Source of the DNA: Glycocaulis albus
GTDB lineage: Bacteria; Pseudomonadota; Alphaproteobacteria; Caulobacterales; Maricaulaceae
Assembly (NCBI RefSeq): GCF_014639075.1
Contig: NZ_BMFS01000012.1
Span: forward strand, 1 to 64,000
Direction of reading: 5' to 3'
Length of the DNA stretch: 64,000 bases
The first letter of the stretch is position 1. Every line of letters starts with the position of its first letter. Below the pieces are notes generated by a model that searched no databases, was not told the origin of the DNA, and worked only from the letters and a program-made list of their open reading frames with translations. Below, one piece after another: positions 7,254 to 15,129 of the stretch. The translations under genes and the position numbers were made by a program.

Positions 7254-9197
7254 GTGGCCGCGTTCAATGGGTGGCTGCGCACGCGCAAGCTGATGGTGCT
7301 GGCGGGTGTCGCCTCGCTGTTCCTGGCTGCCGGAGCGATTGTCGCCCACGCGGCCTGGGAATGGGCTTTCCACGATCTGCCGCCCGTGCCGGAAAGCGCC
7401 GAGGACCTCTGGCGGGTACGCATGGAGCCGACGGTCACGCTGCTGGACTCTGAAGGCGCGGTGCTGGCCATTCGCGGACCGCTATACGGCATGCCCGCCA
7501 GGCTTGAGGATCTGCCGCCGCACGTGGCGCAGGCCTTCCTCTCCATCGAGGACCGGCGCTATTACGAACATGACGGGGTGGACTGGCGCGGCACGATCCG
7601 CGCCGTGCTGGCCAATATCCGCGCCGGGCGCACCGTGCAGGGCGGCTCCACCATCACCATGCAGCTGGTGAAGAACCTCATCCTCACGCCGGAACGGACA
7701 ATCCGGCGCAAGGTGCAGGAAATGCGCCTGGCCATGGCGCTGGAGCGGGTACTCTCCAAGGAGGAAATACTCGAGCTCTATCTGAACCGCATCTATTTCG
7801 GTGAGCAGGCCTACGGCATCGAGGCCGCCGCCCGGCGCTATTTCAACAAATCGGCCAGTGAGCTGACCGTGCAGGAGGCCGCGCTTCTGGCCGCGCTGCC
7901 CGCGGCGCCGACCCGCCTTGCGCCGACCGACAATCTGGCGGAAGCCCAGGCGCGCGCCACCAACGTGCTCGCCGCCATGCGCGAGGCGGGCTTCCTGAGC
8001 CCGATGGACTACATCGTCGCCAACGCCACCCAGGCCGAGCCAGTGGAGAGCGCCTTCCGCCCCGGCGGCATGCAGCAATACGGCCATCTGTTCGACTATG
8101 CCGTCACCGAGGCCCGGCGCCTGCTCGGCCCGGACAATGAGGTGCCGGACCTCGTTATCGCCACCACGCTGGACACGGCGCTGCAGAACGCCGCGCAGGA
8201 AGTGGTGACCCGCCGGCTGGAAGCCGATGGCGAGGCGGTACGCGCGGGCGAAGCGGCTGCGGTGGTCCTGGCCAGCGATGGCGCTGTGCGCGCCATGATT
8301 GGCGGGCGTGATTATGTATCCAGCCAGTTCAACCGCGCCGTCCAGGCCCAGCGCCAGCCGGGCTCTGCCTTCAAGCCCTTCGTCTATCTGGCGGCTCTGG
8401 AAGCGGATTATGCGCCGTCGAGCGTGTTCAACGACACGCCCGTTTCCTACGGTAACTGGTCGCCGGTGAATTTCGGCGGCGGCCATCGCGGCCGCATGAC
8501 GATGGAGGATTCGCTCAAACGCTCGGTCAACACGATCGCGGCGCAGATCGGCATGCTGGTCGGGATTTCCGAAGTTGCCGAGATGGCAAGGCGGCTGGGC
8601 ATCACTACGCCGCTGAACGAGGTGCCCTCGCTCTCGCTCGGCTCCAGCGAGGTACGCGTGATCGACATGGCGGCAAGCTACCTCGTCATCGCCAATGACG
8701 GGCGCCGGCTCGACCCGTATTTCATCAGTGATATCCGCACTACGCGCGGCGACGTTCTCTACGAGCGCGAAGAGGAAACCCGCACCCAGCAGGTCATCGC
8801 GCGCGGCCATGCGCGGGCCATGTCCACCATGCTGCAGGGCGTGGTGCTGGACGGTACCGGACGGCGCGCCGCCGTGCCCGGCCACCGCGTTGCCGGCAAG
8901 ACCGGCACCAGCCAGAACAGCCGCGATGCCTGGTTTGTCGGCTACTCGGCCCAGTTCGCAACGGCCGTCTGGACCGGCAATGATGATGACAGCGCGATGG
9001 CCAATGTAACGGGGGGCGGCCTGCCGGCCGATATCTGGCGCGAGATCATGGTGGCTGCCCATGACGGCCTGCCCGCTGAAGCCCTGAACGCCCCCGCACC
9101 GCGCGTGCGTTCCGAACGCGAGGAACGCCTCGTCGCCTTCTATTCGGGCCTGTCTGCCGAGTTTGACCGTGTGCTGTCTGGCGGGCGCTTCAATTGA
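7254..9197 (+). CDS. Bifunctional penicillin-binding protein, PBP1 family (glycosyltransferase + transpeptidase)
   Basis: 647 aa. Polymerises and cross-links peptidoglycan at the inner membrane. One N-terminal membrane anchor (residues about 14-36), a GT51 glycosyltransferase domain with SIEDRRYYEHDGVDWRG and QGGSTITMQLVKN, then a transpeptidase with the active-site PGSAFKPF (SxxK), the SVN motif and KTGTSQ. The marked GTG start has AAGGAA close by; the frame stays open upstream for a further ~20 codons without an ATG, so the true N-terminus may be slightly longer. It overlaps the convergent LysR gene by 8 bases. Confidence 0.95.
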   Translation: MAAFNGWLRTRKLMVLAGVASLFLAAGAIVAHAAWEWAFHDLPPVPESAEDLWRVRMEPTVTLLDSEGAVLAIRGPLYGMPARLEDLPPHVAQAFLSIEDRRYYEHDGVDWRGTIRAVLANIRAGRTVQGGSTITMQLVKNLILTPERTIRRKVQEMRLAMALERVLSKEEILELYLNRIYFGEQAYGIEAAARRYFNKSASELTVQEAALLAALPAAPTRLAPTDNLAEAQARATNVLAAMREAGFLSPMDYIVANATQAEPVESAFRPGGMQQYGHLFDYAVTEARRLLGPDNEVPDLVIATTLDTALQNAAQEVVTRRLEADGEAVRAGEAAAVVLASDGAVRAMIGGRDYVSSQFNRAVQAQRQPGSAFKPFVYLAALEADYAPSSVFNDTPVSYGNWSPVNFGGGHRGRMTMEDSLKRSVNTIAAQIGMLVGISEVAEMARRLGITTPLNEVPSLSLGSSEVRVIDMAASYLVIANDGRRLDPYFISDIRTTRGDVLYEREEETRTQQVIARGHARAMSTMLQGVVLDGTGRRAAVPGHRVAGKTGTSQNSRDAWFVGYSAQFATAVWTGNDDDSAMANVTGGGLPADIWREIMVAAHDGLPAEALNAPAPRVRSEREERLVAFYSGLSAEFDRVLSGGRFN

Positions 9198-10110
9198 CGT
9201 GATCGCGGAATGCGCCTGGCAGCGCGTCGATGAACAGGCGCACCGCCGGGATAAGCCCCCTCCGCGAGGGAAAGACCACATGGGCCAGCCCGCCCGGCGG
9301 CTCATAGTCCGGCAATAGCGGAACCAGCCGTCCGGCCTCGATATCATCACAGACCAGAAGCCGCGGCAGCGCCGCCACCCCGCCGCCCGCGATGACTGCC
9401 TGACGCAGGGCCTCCAGATCGTCGGTGACAAGGCGCGGGTCGTGGCTGATCCGGTGCACCTGCCCGTCCGGGCCGGTCAGCGTGATGACATGCTCGCCGG
9501 TCCGGCTGGTCTGGCTCAAGCTTTCAAAGCGCGACAGGTCTTCGGGTGTTTCCGGCCGGCCAAACCGCGCGATCAGGTCCGGGCTCGCCACCAGCGCGCC
9601 GCGATGGGTACCCAGCTGGCGCAGGATCAGGCCGGAATCCTCCAGAGGCGGCGGGCGCACCCGGATCGCCATGTCAAACCCCTCCTCAATGACATCCACC
9701 CGCCGATTAGTGGATTCCAGACGCACCCGCACCTTGGGGTAGCGCGTCATGAAATCCGCTATCATCGGCGCCAGCACCTTCTCCACCACCAGGACCGGGC
9801 AGCTAACCCGGATCGTGCCCTGCGGTTCTGACCGGGTCGCGGCCATCGCCTCCTCGGCCGCCTGCGCCTGCGCAATCATCGCCGCGCAATGGCGATAGAA
9901 GAGCTGGCCGGCATCGGTCACCGAGAAATGGCGCGTCGAGCGGTGGATCAGCGTGACGCCAAGGCGCTCCTCCAGCTGCGCGAGCTTGCGGCTGAGGCGC
10001 GATTTCGGCACCGCAATGGCCCGGCCCGCAGCGGCAAACCCGCCATGCTCCACCACCTGCGCGAACAGGTAGAGCTCGTTGAGATCGGGCAGGTTTATTG
10101 TTCCACTCAT
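9190..10110 (-). CDS. LysR family transcriptional regulator, probable regulator of azoR
   Basis: 306 aa. N-terminal winged helix-turn-helix (residues about 8-65; LPDLNELYLFAQVVEHGGF, then SRLSRKLAQLEERLGV), followed by a LysR substrate-binding domain. The ATG at 10110 is chosen over an upstream TTG at 10146 because the protein then starts at the normal distance from the HTH. It is transcribed divergently from an FMN-dependent azoreductase gene, the usual arrangement of a LysR protein and its target. A perfect palindrome GTTCCACTCATGGAAC covers its own start codon, consistent with autoregulation. Confidence 0.92.
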   Translation of the reverse strand: MSGTINLPDLNELYLFAQVVEHGGFAAAGRAIAVPKSRLSRKLAQLEERLGVTLIHRSTRHFSVTDAGQLFYRHCAAMIAQAQAAEEAMAATRSEPQGTIRVSCPVLVVEKVLAPMIADFMTRYPKVRVRLESTNRRVDVIEEGFDMAIRVRPPPLEDSGLILRQLGTHRGALVASPDLIARFGRPETPEDLSRFESLSQTSRTGEHVITLTGPDGQVHRISHDPRLVTDDLEALRQAVIAGGGVAALPRLLVCDDIEAGRLVPLLPDYEPPGGLAHVVFPSRRGLIPAVRLFIDALPGAFRDHVN

Positions 10111-10115
10111 GGAAC
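10100..10115. promoter_or_regulatory. Putative LysR operator overlapping the regulator start codon
   Basis: GTTCCA-CTCA-TGGAAC, 6-bp perfect arms and a 4-bp centre, satisfying the T-N11-A rule of LysR boxes. A lone half site GTTCCA recurs at 10150..10155, closer to the azoreductase gene. Position and symmetry are seen; binding is inferred. Confidence 0.6.
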
Positions 10116-10205
10116 GGAGAGTGGCGGTATTCAGCCCTACTGGCAATAGCGTTCCATGCCTAGGTTTCTGTCAACGCCGGATCATCCGGCCAGACGGAGG
10201 CAGAC

Positions 10206-10829
10206 ATGACACTTCTTCGCATCGACTCTTCCATCCTGGGCGAGGCATCGGCGTCGCGCCGGATCGGCGCCGATCTCGTGGCCGCGCTTGCACGCGTGAA
10301 CCCCGGCCTGGACACCGTCTACCGTGATCTGGCCAGCGCTCCGCCCGCCCATCTCGACGGCGCGGTGCTGCAGGCCGTCCGCAGCGACATCACCCAGCTG
10401 AATGACACCCAGCGCGCCGAGCGCACATATAACGACACGCTGGTCGATGAATTCCTCGCCGCTGACATCGTGGTCATCGGCGCACCCATGTACAATTTCT
10501 CGATCCCGACCCAGCTTAAGGCCTGGCTCGACCGGCTGGCGGTTCCGGGCAAGACGTTCCGGTATACTGAAGCCGGACCGGAAGGGCTGGCCGGCGGCAA
10601 GACGGTCTATATCGTCTCCTCGCGCGGCGGGAAGCTGGCCGGCAGCGCGGCCGAAACCGCGATGGACCATCAGGAATCCTACCTGAAAACCATGCTGGGC
10701 TTTTTTGGCATCACAGATGTGCGCATCGTCCGGGCCGAAGGCCTTGCCATGGGCGAGACGGCCCGTACCGAAGGCTTGGCAGCCGCTGCCAGCGAGATCG
10801 TGAAAATCGGCGGGCGCAAGGCCGCGTAG
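10206..10829 (+). CDS. azoR: FMN-dependent NADH-azoreductase
   Basis: 207 aa. Flavodoxin-like NAD(P)H-dependent FMN oxidoreductase that reduces quinones and azo compounds in the cytoplasm. Family motifs: LLRIDSSILGEASASRR at the N-terminus (FMN phosphate site), IGAPMYNFSIPTQLKAWLDR (flavin site), and SSRGGKL, with the C-terminal half ending LGFFGITDVRIVRAEGL. The ATG at 10206 follows GGAGGCAGAC. The divergent LysR gene is the likely regulator. Confidence 0.94.
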   Translation: MTLLRIDSSILGEASASRRIGADLVAALARVNPGLDTVYRDLASAPPAHLDGAVLQAVRSDITQLNDTQRAERTYNDTLVDEFLAADIVVIGAPMYNFSIPTQLKAWLDRLAVPGKTFRYTEAGPEGLAGGKTVYIVSSRGGKLAGSAAETAMDHQESYLKTMLGFFGITDVRIVRAEGLAMGETARTEGLAAAASEIVKIGGRKAA

Positions 10830-10834
10830 CCAGT

Positions 10835-11710
10835 CTACCCGGCGCTCCCCTGGGGCATGTCCCTATCCTTGCCGGGCGATGTCCGGGCGGGCTGTGCCTG
10901 CCCGGACATCATCAATGTCTTGAGCTCGGCGATCTCGCCGCGCAGGGCGGTCACTTCCTCGCGCAGCAGAGCGCGTTCATCAGTCGCCTTGGCCTGACGC
11001 TCGGTCTCCTCGTCGAAATGTTTGGCCTGCAGCGAATCCACGATGACGGCGATGAACATGTTCAGCACCGCAAAGCTCGTCAGCACGATGAAGGGCACGA
11101 AGAAGGCCCAGGCGAGCGGATGGTCGGCAATCACCGGCCGCGCCACACCCATCGACCAGCTCTCCAGCGTCATCACCTGGAACAGGGTGAAGGCCGCCGC
11201 CCCCAGATCACCGAAAAATTGCGGATGGGTGCCGCCGAAGAGCTTTGAGCTCATCACCGCGCCCACATAGAAGATCAGCCCCAGCACCATCATGATGGAG
11301 CCCATGCCGGGTATCGCCTTGCCCAGCGCTACGACGACGCGGCGCATCTCCGGCACGACCGAGAACAGGCGGAACAGCCGCAAGACCCGCAGCGCGCGCA
11401 AGACCGCGAACGGCCCGGCCGCCGGGATGAGCGAGATCGTCACCACGATGAGATCGAACCAGTTCCAGCCCGAGCGGAAGAAGCTGAGTCGATAGACGAA
11501 CAGCTTGAGCAGTATCTCGGCGGCGAAGGTGTAAACGATAACCTTGTCGGCGATCAGAAACGCTCCGGCCAGCTCGGCCGGCAGGGCATAGGTCTCCAGC
11601 CCCAGCAGAACCGCATTCACCAGGATCAGCGCGGTAATGCCGTTACGGAACAAGGCGCTCTCGACAAAGCTCTCCAGCCGTGATTGCAGACCGGCCTTTT
11701 CGCCACTCAT
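10835..11710 (-). CDS. Bacterial voltage-gated sodium channel (NaChBac family)
   Basis: 291 aa from the ATG at 11710 (AAGGGAG upstream; a further ATG at 11728). Homotetrameric six-helix channel. S1-S3 lie in residues about 22-95; the S4 voltage sensor at 102-118 has arginines at every third position (LRALRVLRLFRLFSV); S5-pore-S6 follows. The selectivity filter is TLESWSM at residues 181-187, the signature of Na-selective BacNav channels. The cytoplasmic tail has a short heptad coiled coil (LREEVTALRGEIAELKTLM), as in NaChBac, which drives tetramer assembly. Neighbours do not suggest an operon. Confidence 0.93.
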   Translation of the reverse strand: MSGEKAGLQSRLESFVESALFRNGITALILVNAVLLGLETYALPAELAGAFLIADKVIVYTFAAEILLKLFVYRLSFFRSGWNWFDLIVVTISLIPAAGPFAVLRALRVLRLFRLFSVVPEMRRVVVALGKAIPGMGSIMMVLGLIFYVGAVMSSKLFGGTHPQFFGDLGAAAFTLFQVMTLESWSMGVARPVIADHPLAWAFFVPFIVLTSFAVLNMFIAVIVDSLQAKHFDEETERQAKATDERALLREEVTALRGEIAELKTLMMSGQAQPARTSPGKDRDMPQGSAG

Positions 11711-11801
11711 CGCGCGCGCTCCCTTCATGCCTGGCAGGCTGTCTGGTTAGCCGGTAGCGGGGCATCTGTGCAATGGGGGTGGTGTTGGCTTACCTGACAC
11801 G

Positions 11802-11829
11802 CGTCATTCCGGCGAAAGCCGGAACCCAG
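11802..11829. repeat. CGTCATTCC-family repeat, left half
   Basis: CGTCATTCC, hairpin GGCGAAAGCC, GGAACCCAG, followed by a degraded remnant of the inner arm and a further GC-rich hairpin (around 11850..11875). It lies in the 296-base gap between the sodium channel gene and the PAN-like gene. Confidence 0.75.
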
Positions 11830-12006
11830 AACTTTTCTGGTTCCGCAACGCATCCCCCGGTCGTAGCCGGGGGCAGGCCGCGTTGCCATGTTCCGCGAAA
11901 AGTCGCGGGCGCGCGTTCGCGCTTGCGGCGGCCGTTGGCCGCCGGCAAGGTTTCGCAAAGCACCACAGAAACCCTTCCTTCATCGCTGTCGTGCCAGATC
12001 AGCGCC

Positions 12007-12420
12007 ATGATGCTCGCGCTCCTTATCGCCAGCCTGTCCCTGCCCCATGGATTGCCCGCGGGCGCCATCCTGCATGGCGAGGAAAGGCGCGGCGCGGTGC
12101 TGGTGCGCCTTGAGGGCGCGCCTGCCCTGAGCTGGCAGGCCTGCGCAGCGGCGTGCGGTTATCATGAAGCCTGTCAGGCCTGGACGCACAGTGCGTATCA
12201 GAACCGCTGCACACTGCATGCAGCGCCGCTCACCCCGCGCCCCTTTCCCGGCGCGGTAACAGGCCTCTCGCCTTCGCTTGCGGCGCGAATTGAACGCTCC
12301 AGCGAAAGACCGCCGAGTGCGCGCGAGCGCGAGGCGCTTCAAGGCCATGCGCCCGCGCAGCCAACATTCTCGCGCGCGCTCTCCGAGACCGCACAGGACC
12401 AGCTTTTTCCGGAACGTTAA
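12007..12420 (+). CDS. Small secreted protein with PAN/apple-like cysteine motif
   Basis: 137 aa from the double ATG at 12007/12010. A short hydrophobic N-terminus (MMLALLIASLSLPHG) suggests a signal peptide. Residues about 38-70 show the pattern of PAN_4 domains: SWQACAAACGYHEACQAWTH, then CTLHAA, that is W..CA..C...C.A.T....C.L. PAN domains mediate protein or carbohydrate contacts. An upstream in-frame extension runs through repeat sequence and is not used. Assignment is by motif only. Confidence 0.65.
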   Translation: MMLALLIASLSLPHGLPAGAILHGEERRGAVLVRLEGAPALSWQACAAACGYHEACQAWTHSAYQNRCTLHAAPLTPRPFPGAVTGLSPSLAARIERSSERPPSAREREALQGHAPAQPTFSRALSETAQDQLFPER

Positions 12421-12533
12421 GCCTGATCGCCGATTAACCATCTCCCGCGATGCAAAAAGCGGCATAGGAACCGGGTGTTTACCCTCAAGCCCTAGCCTGC
12501 CGGGTGAACCTGATCGGGGGTGGCGGGAAACCC

Positions 12534-13619
12534 ATGGATATCGAAAGCAAGCTTCACCACCTCACCGGACTGGCGCGGGAAAAATCCTCCGAGCGCCGCC
12601 GCACGCTTCTGCGTGAGGTCACAGATCTTTTCTTCGAGGAAACACCGAAGGACGGTTCGGGCGTTCAAAAACAGTTCGATGCCGTGCTGTCCACGCTCGC
12701 TGCGCAGACGGCGCAGGATGCGCGCGCGGAACTGGCGCGCCGCTTTGCGGACGCACCCATGGCCCCGCGCGGCCTTGTCATGCAGCTGGCCCGCGACGCG
12801 ATCGAGGTGGCCGCCCCCATTCTCACACAGTCCGGCGTGCTGACCGAGGACGATCTTGTCGCCATCGCCGCGGAAGCTGGTGAGGAACACCGCCGGGCCA
12901 TGGCGGCACGCGAGACGGTTCCCGAACGCCTCAGCGACGCGATCGTGGCCAATGGTGATGACGAAACGCTGGCCCGGCTGGTCGCCAATGACGGCGCGCG
13001 CCTCTCGCGCGGCGCCTTCGAGACCGTTACCCGCCGCGCCGAAACCAGCCCGGTCCTGCAGGCGCCCATCGTCAACCGGGCCGACACGCCCGCCGACCTT
13101 CTGGGCGATCTGATGAGCGTGGTGGAAACCTCGCTGCGCGAGCGGATCATGAAACGCTTCGAGACACTGGACCCGGCGATTGCCGAGGCGGCCCTGGCCG
13201 CCTCACATGCGCGGCTGGAAGCGCGCATTGCCAGTGACAAGGCCATTGCCGAGGCCCGCAAATTCGTGACCACACGGCGCATGCGCAAGGAGCTGGACGG
13301 CTCGCTGCTGGTGCGCCTGCTGCGCGAGGGCGAGCGTATCAAGTGCTGCGTGGCGCTGGCCGAGCTCGCCGGTGTGGATCACAGCGCGGCCCAGCGCGCG
13401 CTCGACCACCGGACCCCAGACGGGCTGGCACTCATCTGCAAGGCGGCTGGGTTCGACAAGGCATTATTCGTCACGCTGGCCATATTGCGGGGCAGGACGA
13501 CATCGAACCTGTCGGCCGACGCGCAAGGCCTCGGCGCGCTCTACACCAGCCTGTCGCGCGAAGACGCCGAGCGCGCCATGCGCTTCTGGCGCATGCGCAA
13601 GGACATGCAGGCGGCCTAG
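12534..13619 (+). CDS. DUF2336 domain-containing protein (paralogue 1)
   Basis: 361 aa from the ATG at 12534 (GGCGGGAAA upstream; an ATG at 12504 is less likely). All-helical DUF2336 protein: the N-terminal half holds repeated helical hairpins (LARRFADAPMAPRGLVMQLA; EVAAPILTQSGVLTEDDLVA), and the C-terminus holds VALAELAGVDHSAAQRALDH and ALICKAAGFDKALF. DUF2336 proteins are widespread in Alphaproteobacteria and have no agreed function. A second, diverged copy is encoded at 25600..26673. The gene stands alone. Confidence 0.85.
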   Translation: MDIESKLHHLTGLAREKSSERRRTLLREVTDLFFEETPKDGSGVQKQFDAVLSTLAAQTAQDARAELARRFADAPMAPRGLVMQLARDAIEVAAPILTQSGVLTEDDLVAIAAEAGEEHRRAMAARETVPERLSDAIVANGDDETLARLVANDGARLSRGAFETVTRRAETSPVLQAPIVNRADTPADLLGDLMSVVETSLRERIMKRFETLDPAIAEAALAASHARLEARIASDKAIAEARKFVTTRRMRKELDGSLLVRLLREGERIKCCVALAELAGVDHSAAQRALDHRTPDGLALICKAAGFDKALFVTLAILRGRTTSNLSADAQGLGALYTSLSREDAERAMRFWRMRKDMQAA

Positions 13620-13654
13620 AATTCTCCTGTTGATGCTTCGAGACCTCTAACTAA

Positions 13655-13752
13655 TGTCATCACCCGCTTCATGCGGGTGACCCATGCCTGCAACGATCCC
13701 GCTAGCTCTCACCTCTCAGGCATGGGTGGCCCGGACAAGCCGGGCCATGACA
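13655..13752. repeat. Nested palindromic repeat, TGTCAT/ATGACA family (copy 2)
   Basis: 98 bp. TGTCAT (13655), hairpin CACCCGC..GCGGGTG, ACCCATGCCTG, spacer, CAGGCATGGGT, hairpin GGCCCGG..CCGGGCC, ATGACA (ends 13752). Arms are perfect complements. It lies just downstream of the small ArfA-like gene and may act as the 3' stem-loop of that transcript. Confidence 0.85.
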
Positions 13753-13768
13753 GCGGAGAAGACTACCT

Positions 13769-13915
13769 CTACTCCTCATCGTCCCGGTGCTTTGGATGGC
13801 GTTTGTAGATCGAGCCCTTGCCCTTCTTCGTGGGCATGGCACCCGCCTTTCGCGCGCGCCGCGCAAGGCCGCGTGCGACCGGGTTGGGCTTCGATGTGCG
13901 CGCCTTCAGGCTCAA
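13769..13915 (-). CDS. Small basic protein resembling ribosome-rescue factor ArfA
   Basis: 48 aa with a TTG start; too short for usual gene calls. The C-terminal half has KKGKGSIYKRHPKH at residues 30-43, close to the KKGKGSY(M)RKGKH segment by which E. coli ArfA occupies the empty mRNA channel of stalled ribosomes and recruits RF2. The N-terminal SKPNPVARGL fits the N..A..L helix of ArfA. The TTG overlaps the TGA of the upstream mscS-type gene (TTGA), with AGGAAGG about 8 bases before it, so translation is probably coupled. prfC (RF3) is two genes upstream in the same unit, supporting a role in translation termination or rescue. ArfA identity is inference from a short motif. Confidence 0.68.
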   Translation of the reverse strand: MSLKARTSKPNPVARGLARRARKAGAMPTKKGKGSIYKRHPKHRDDEE

Positions 13916-15129
13916 TCGCTATCGCCTTCCTCTCCGCGCGCGACCCGCTCGGGCATCTCTTCGGCCTCGGGGTTGGCATCAGGGTCCACCTTGCGTCCGT
14001 GAGCGGCCACCCTGGGTGGCACGAACACCTCCACCCCGTCATCCATGTACACGCTGGTCGACGGGAAGGCGAAGGCGGTGCCTGCGCCCTCGACAATATC
14101 CTTCAGGGCCAGCGCCAGCTCTTCCTTGAGCTCCAGCCACTCGCCCCAGTTCGTGGTGTGGGTGAAGCAGTAGAGCAGGTAGTCGATCGAGGACGGCCCG
14201 AAACTATCCACCCGCATGAAGGTCGCGACCTCTGGCGGCTTGGCGAAGCCGGGATGATTGTCCAGCCATTCCAGCGTCTTGTCGCGGATGTACTGAAGCT
14301 GCTCCTTGGTCGTCTTGTACTCCACGCCGATCATCCAGCGGATACGGCGATGGGTCATGCGCGAGAAGTTCGTGACCGCTTCATCGGAGAGATAGGAGTT
14401 CGGCACATAAACCGGGCTCTTGTCGAAGCGCCGCACCAGCGTGGAGCGGAAATTGATCTGCTCCACCGTGCCCTCGACCACGCCGTCGACATGGATCCAC
14501 TCGCCCGGCAGGAAGCGCTTTTCGGTCAGCACGAGCAGGCCCGAAATGAGGTTCTTGAACAGATCCTGCGCGCCAAGGCCCACGGCCACACCGAACAGGC
14601 CGAGCCCGGCTACGATCGGCGCGACCGGAATACCCCAGAGCTGCAGCACGGCGCCCACACCGACAATGATGAAAAGGATGCGCAGCGTCTTGGCCAGCCA
14701 GTCCACCAGCACCGGTCCCAGCGCGCGCTGCAAGGGGCGGAGCAGGTAGGAGACCGGCGTCACGACATTGTGTAGCGCCCAGAAGATCGCGATCACGATC
14801 AGCGTGCGGACCACATTGATACCCGGGCCTTCGCCATCGGGCTGGTCCAGCCCGACAATAAGCACAGCGATATAGACCCCGATGATTACCGGGATCAGAC
14901 GGATCGGGCCGGACAGCGCCCTGACGATCTTGTCATCCAGCTGGGTCGTGGTCTTGCTGGCATAGGCCATCAGGAATTTCGTGATCATCCAGCCGACAAG
15001 GCCGCGCACCGCAAATGCCAGCGCGACGACGATAAGGCCGACCAGCGCCTGGCCGACATTCAGGCCCAGAAAGCTGGTATTCCAGACATCGACCACAATG
15101 GCCCACAGATCGGTCATGGTTTCCATCAT
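13912..15129 (-). CDS. MscS family mechanosensitive ion channel
   Basis: 405 aa from the ATG at 15129, which overlaps the prfC stop codon (ATGA). About four to five membrane helices in residues 10-190, ending with the pore-lining helix and the MscS signature VGLGAQDLFKNLISG; then the beta domain (LPGEWIHVDGVVEGTVEQIN and VYVPNSYLSDEAVTNFSR) and an alpha/beta vestibule with a charged tail. It opens under membrane tension to release solutes on osmotic downshock. Longer upstream Met codons fall inside prfC and are not needed. Overlaps the small downstream gene by 4 bases. Confidence 0.93.
   Translation of the reverse strand: MMETMTDLWAIVVDVWNTSFLGLNVGQALVGLIVVALAFAVRGLVGWMITKFLMAYASKTTTQLDDKIVRALSGPIRLIPVIIGVYIAVLIVGLDQPDGEGPGINVVRTLIVIAIFWALHNVVTPVSYLLRPLQRALGPVLVDWLAKTLRILFIIVGVGAVLQLWGIPVAPIVAGLGLFGVAVGLGAQDLFKNLISGLLVLTEKRFLPGEWIHVDGVVEGTVEQINFRSTLVRRFDKSPVYVPNSYLSDEAVTNFSRMTHRRIRWMIGVEYKTTKEQLQYIRDKTLEWLDNHPGFAKPPEVATFMRVDSFGPSSIDYLLYCFTHTTNWGEWLELKEELALALKDIVEGAGTAFAFPSTSVYMDDGVEVFVPPRVAAHGRKVDPDANPEAEEMPERVARGEEGDSD

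Noticed and set aside
7482-9431. A 649-codon open frame on the minus strand opposite the penicillin-binding protein and LysR genes
   Set aside because: It is antisense to a clearly conserved PBP1-type protein, its product is low-complexity and His/Gly/Arg-rich, and it has no recognisable domain; GC-rich codon bias creates such mirrored frames throughout the window.
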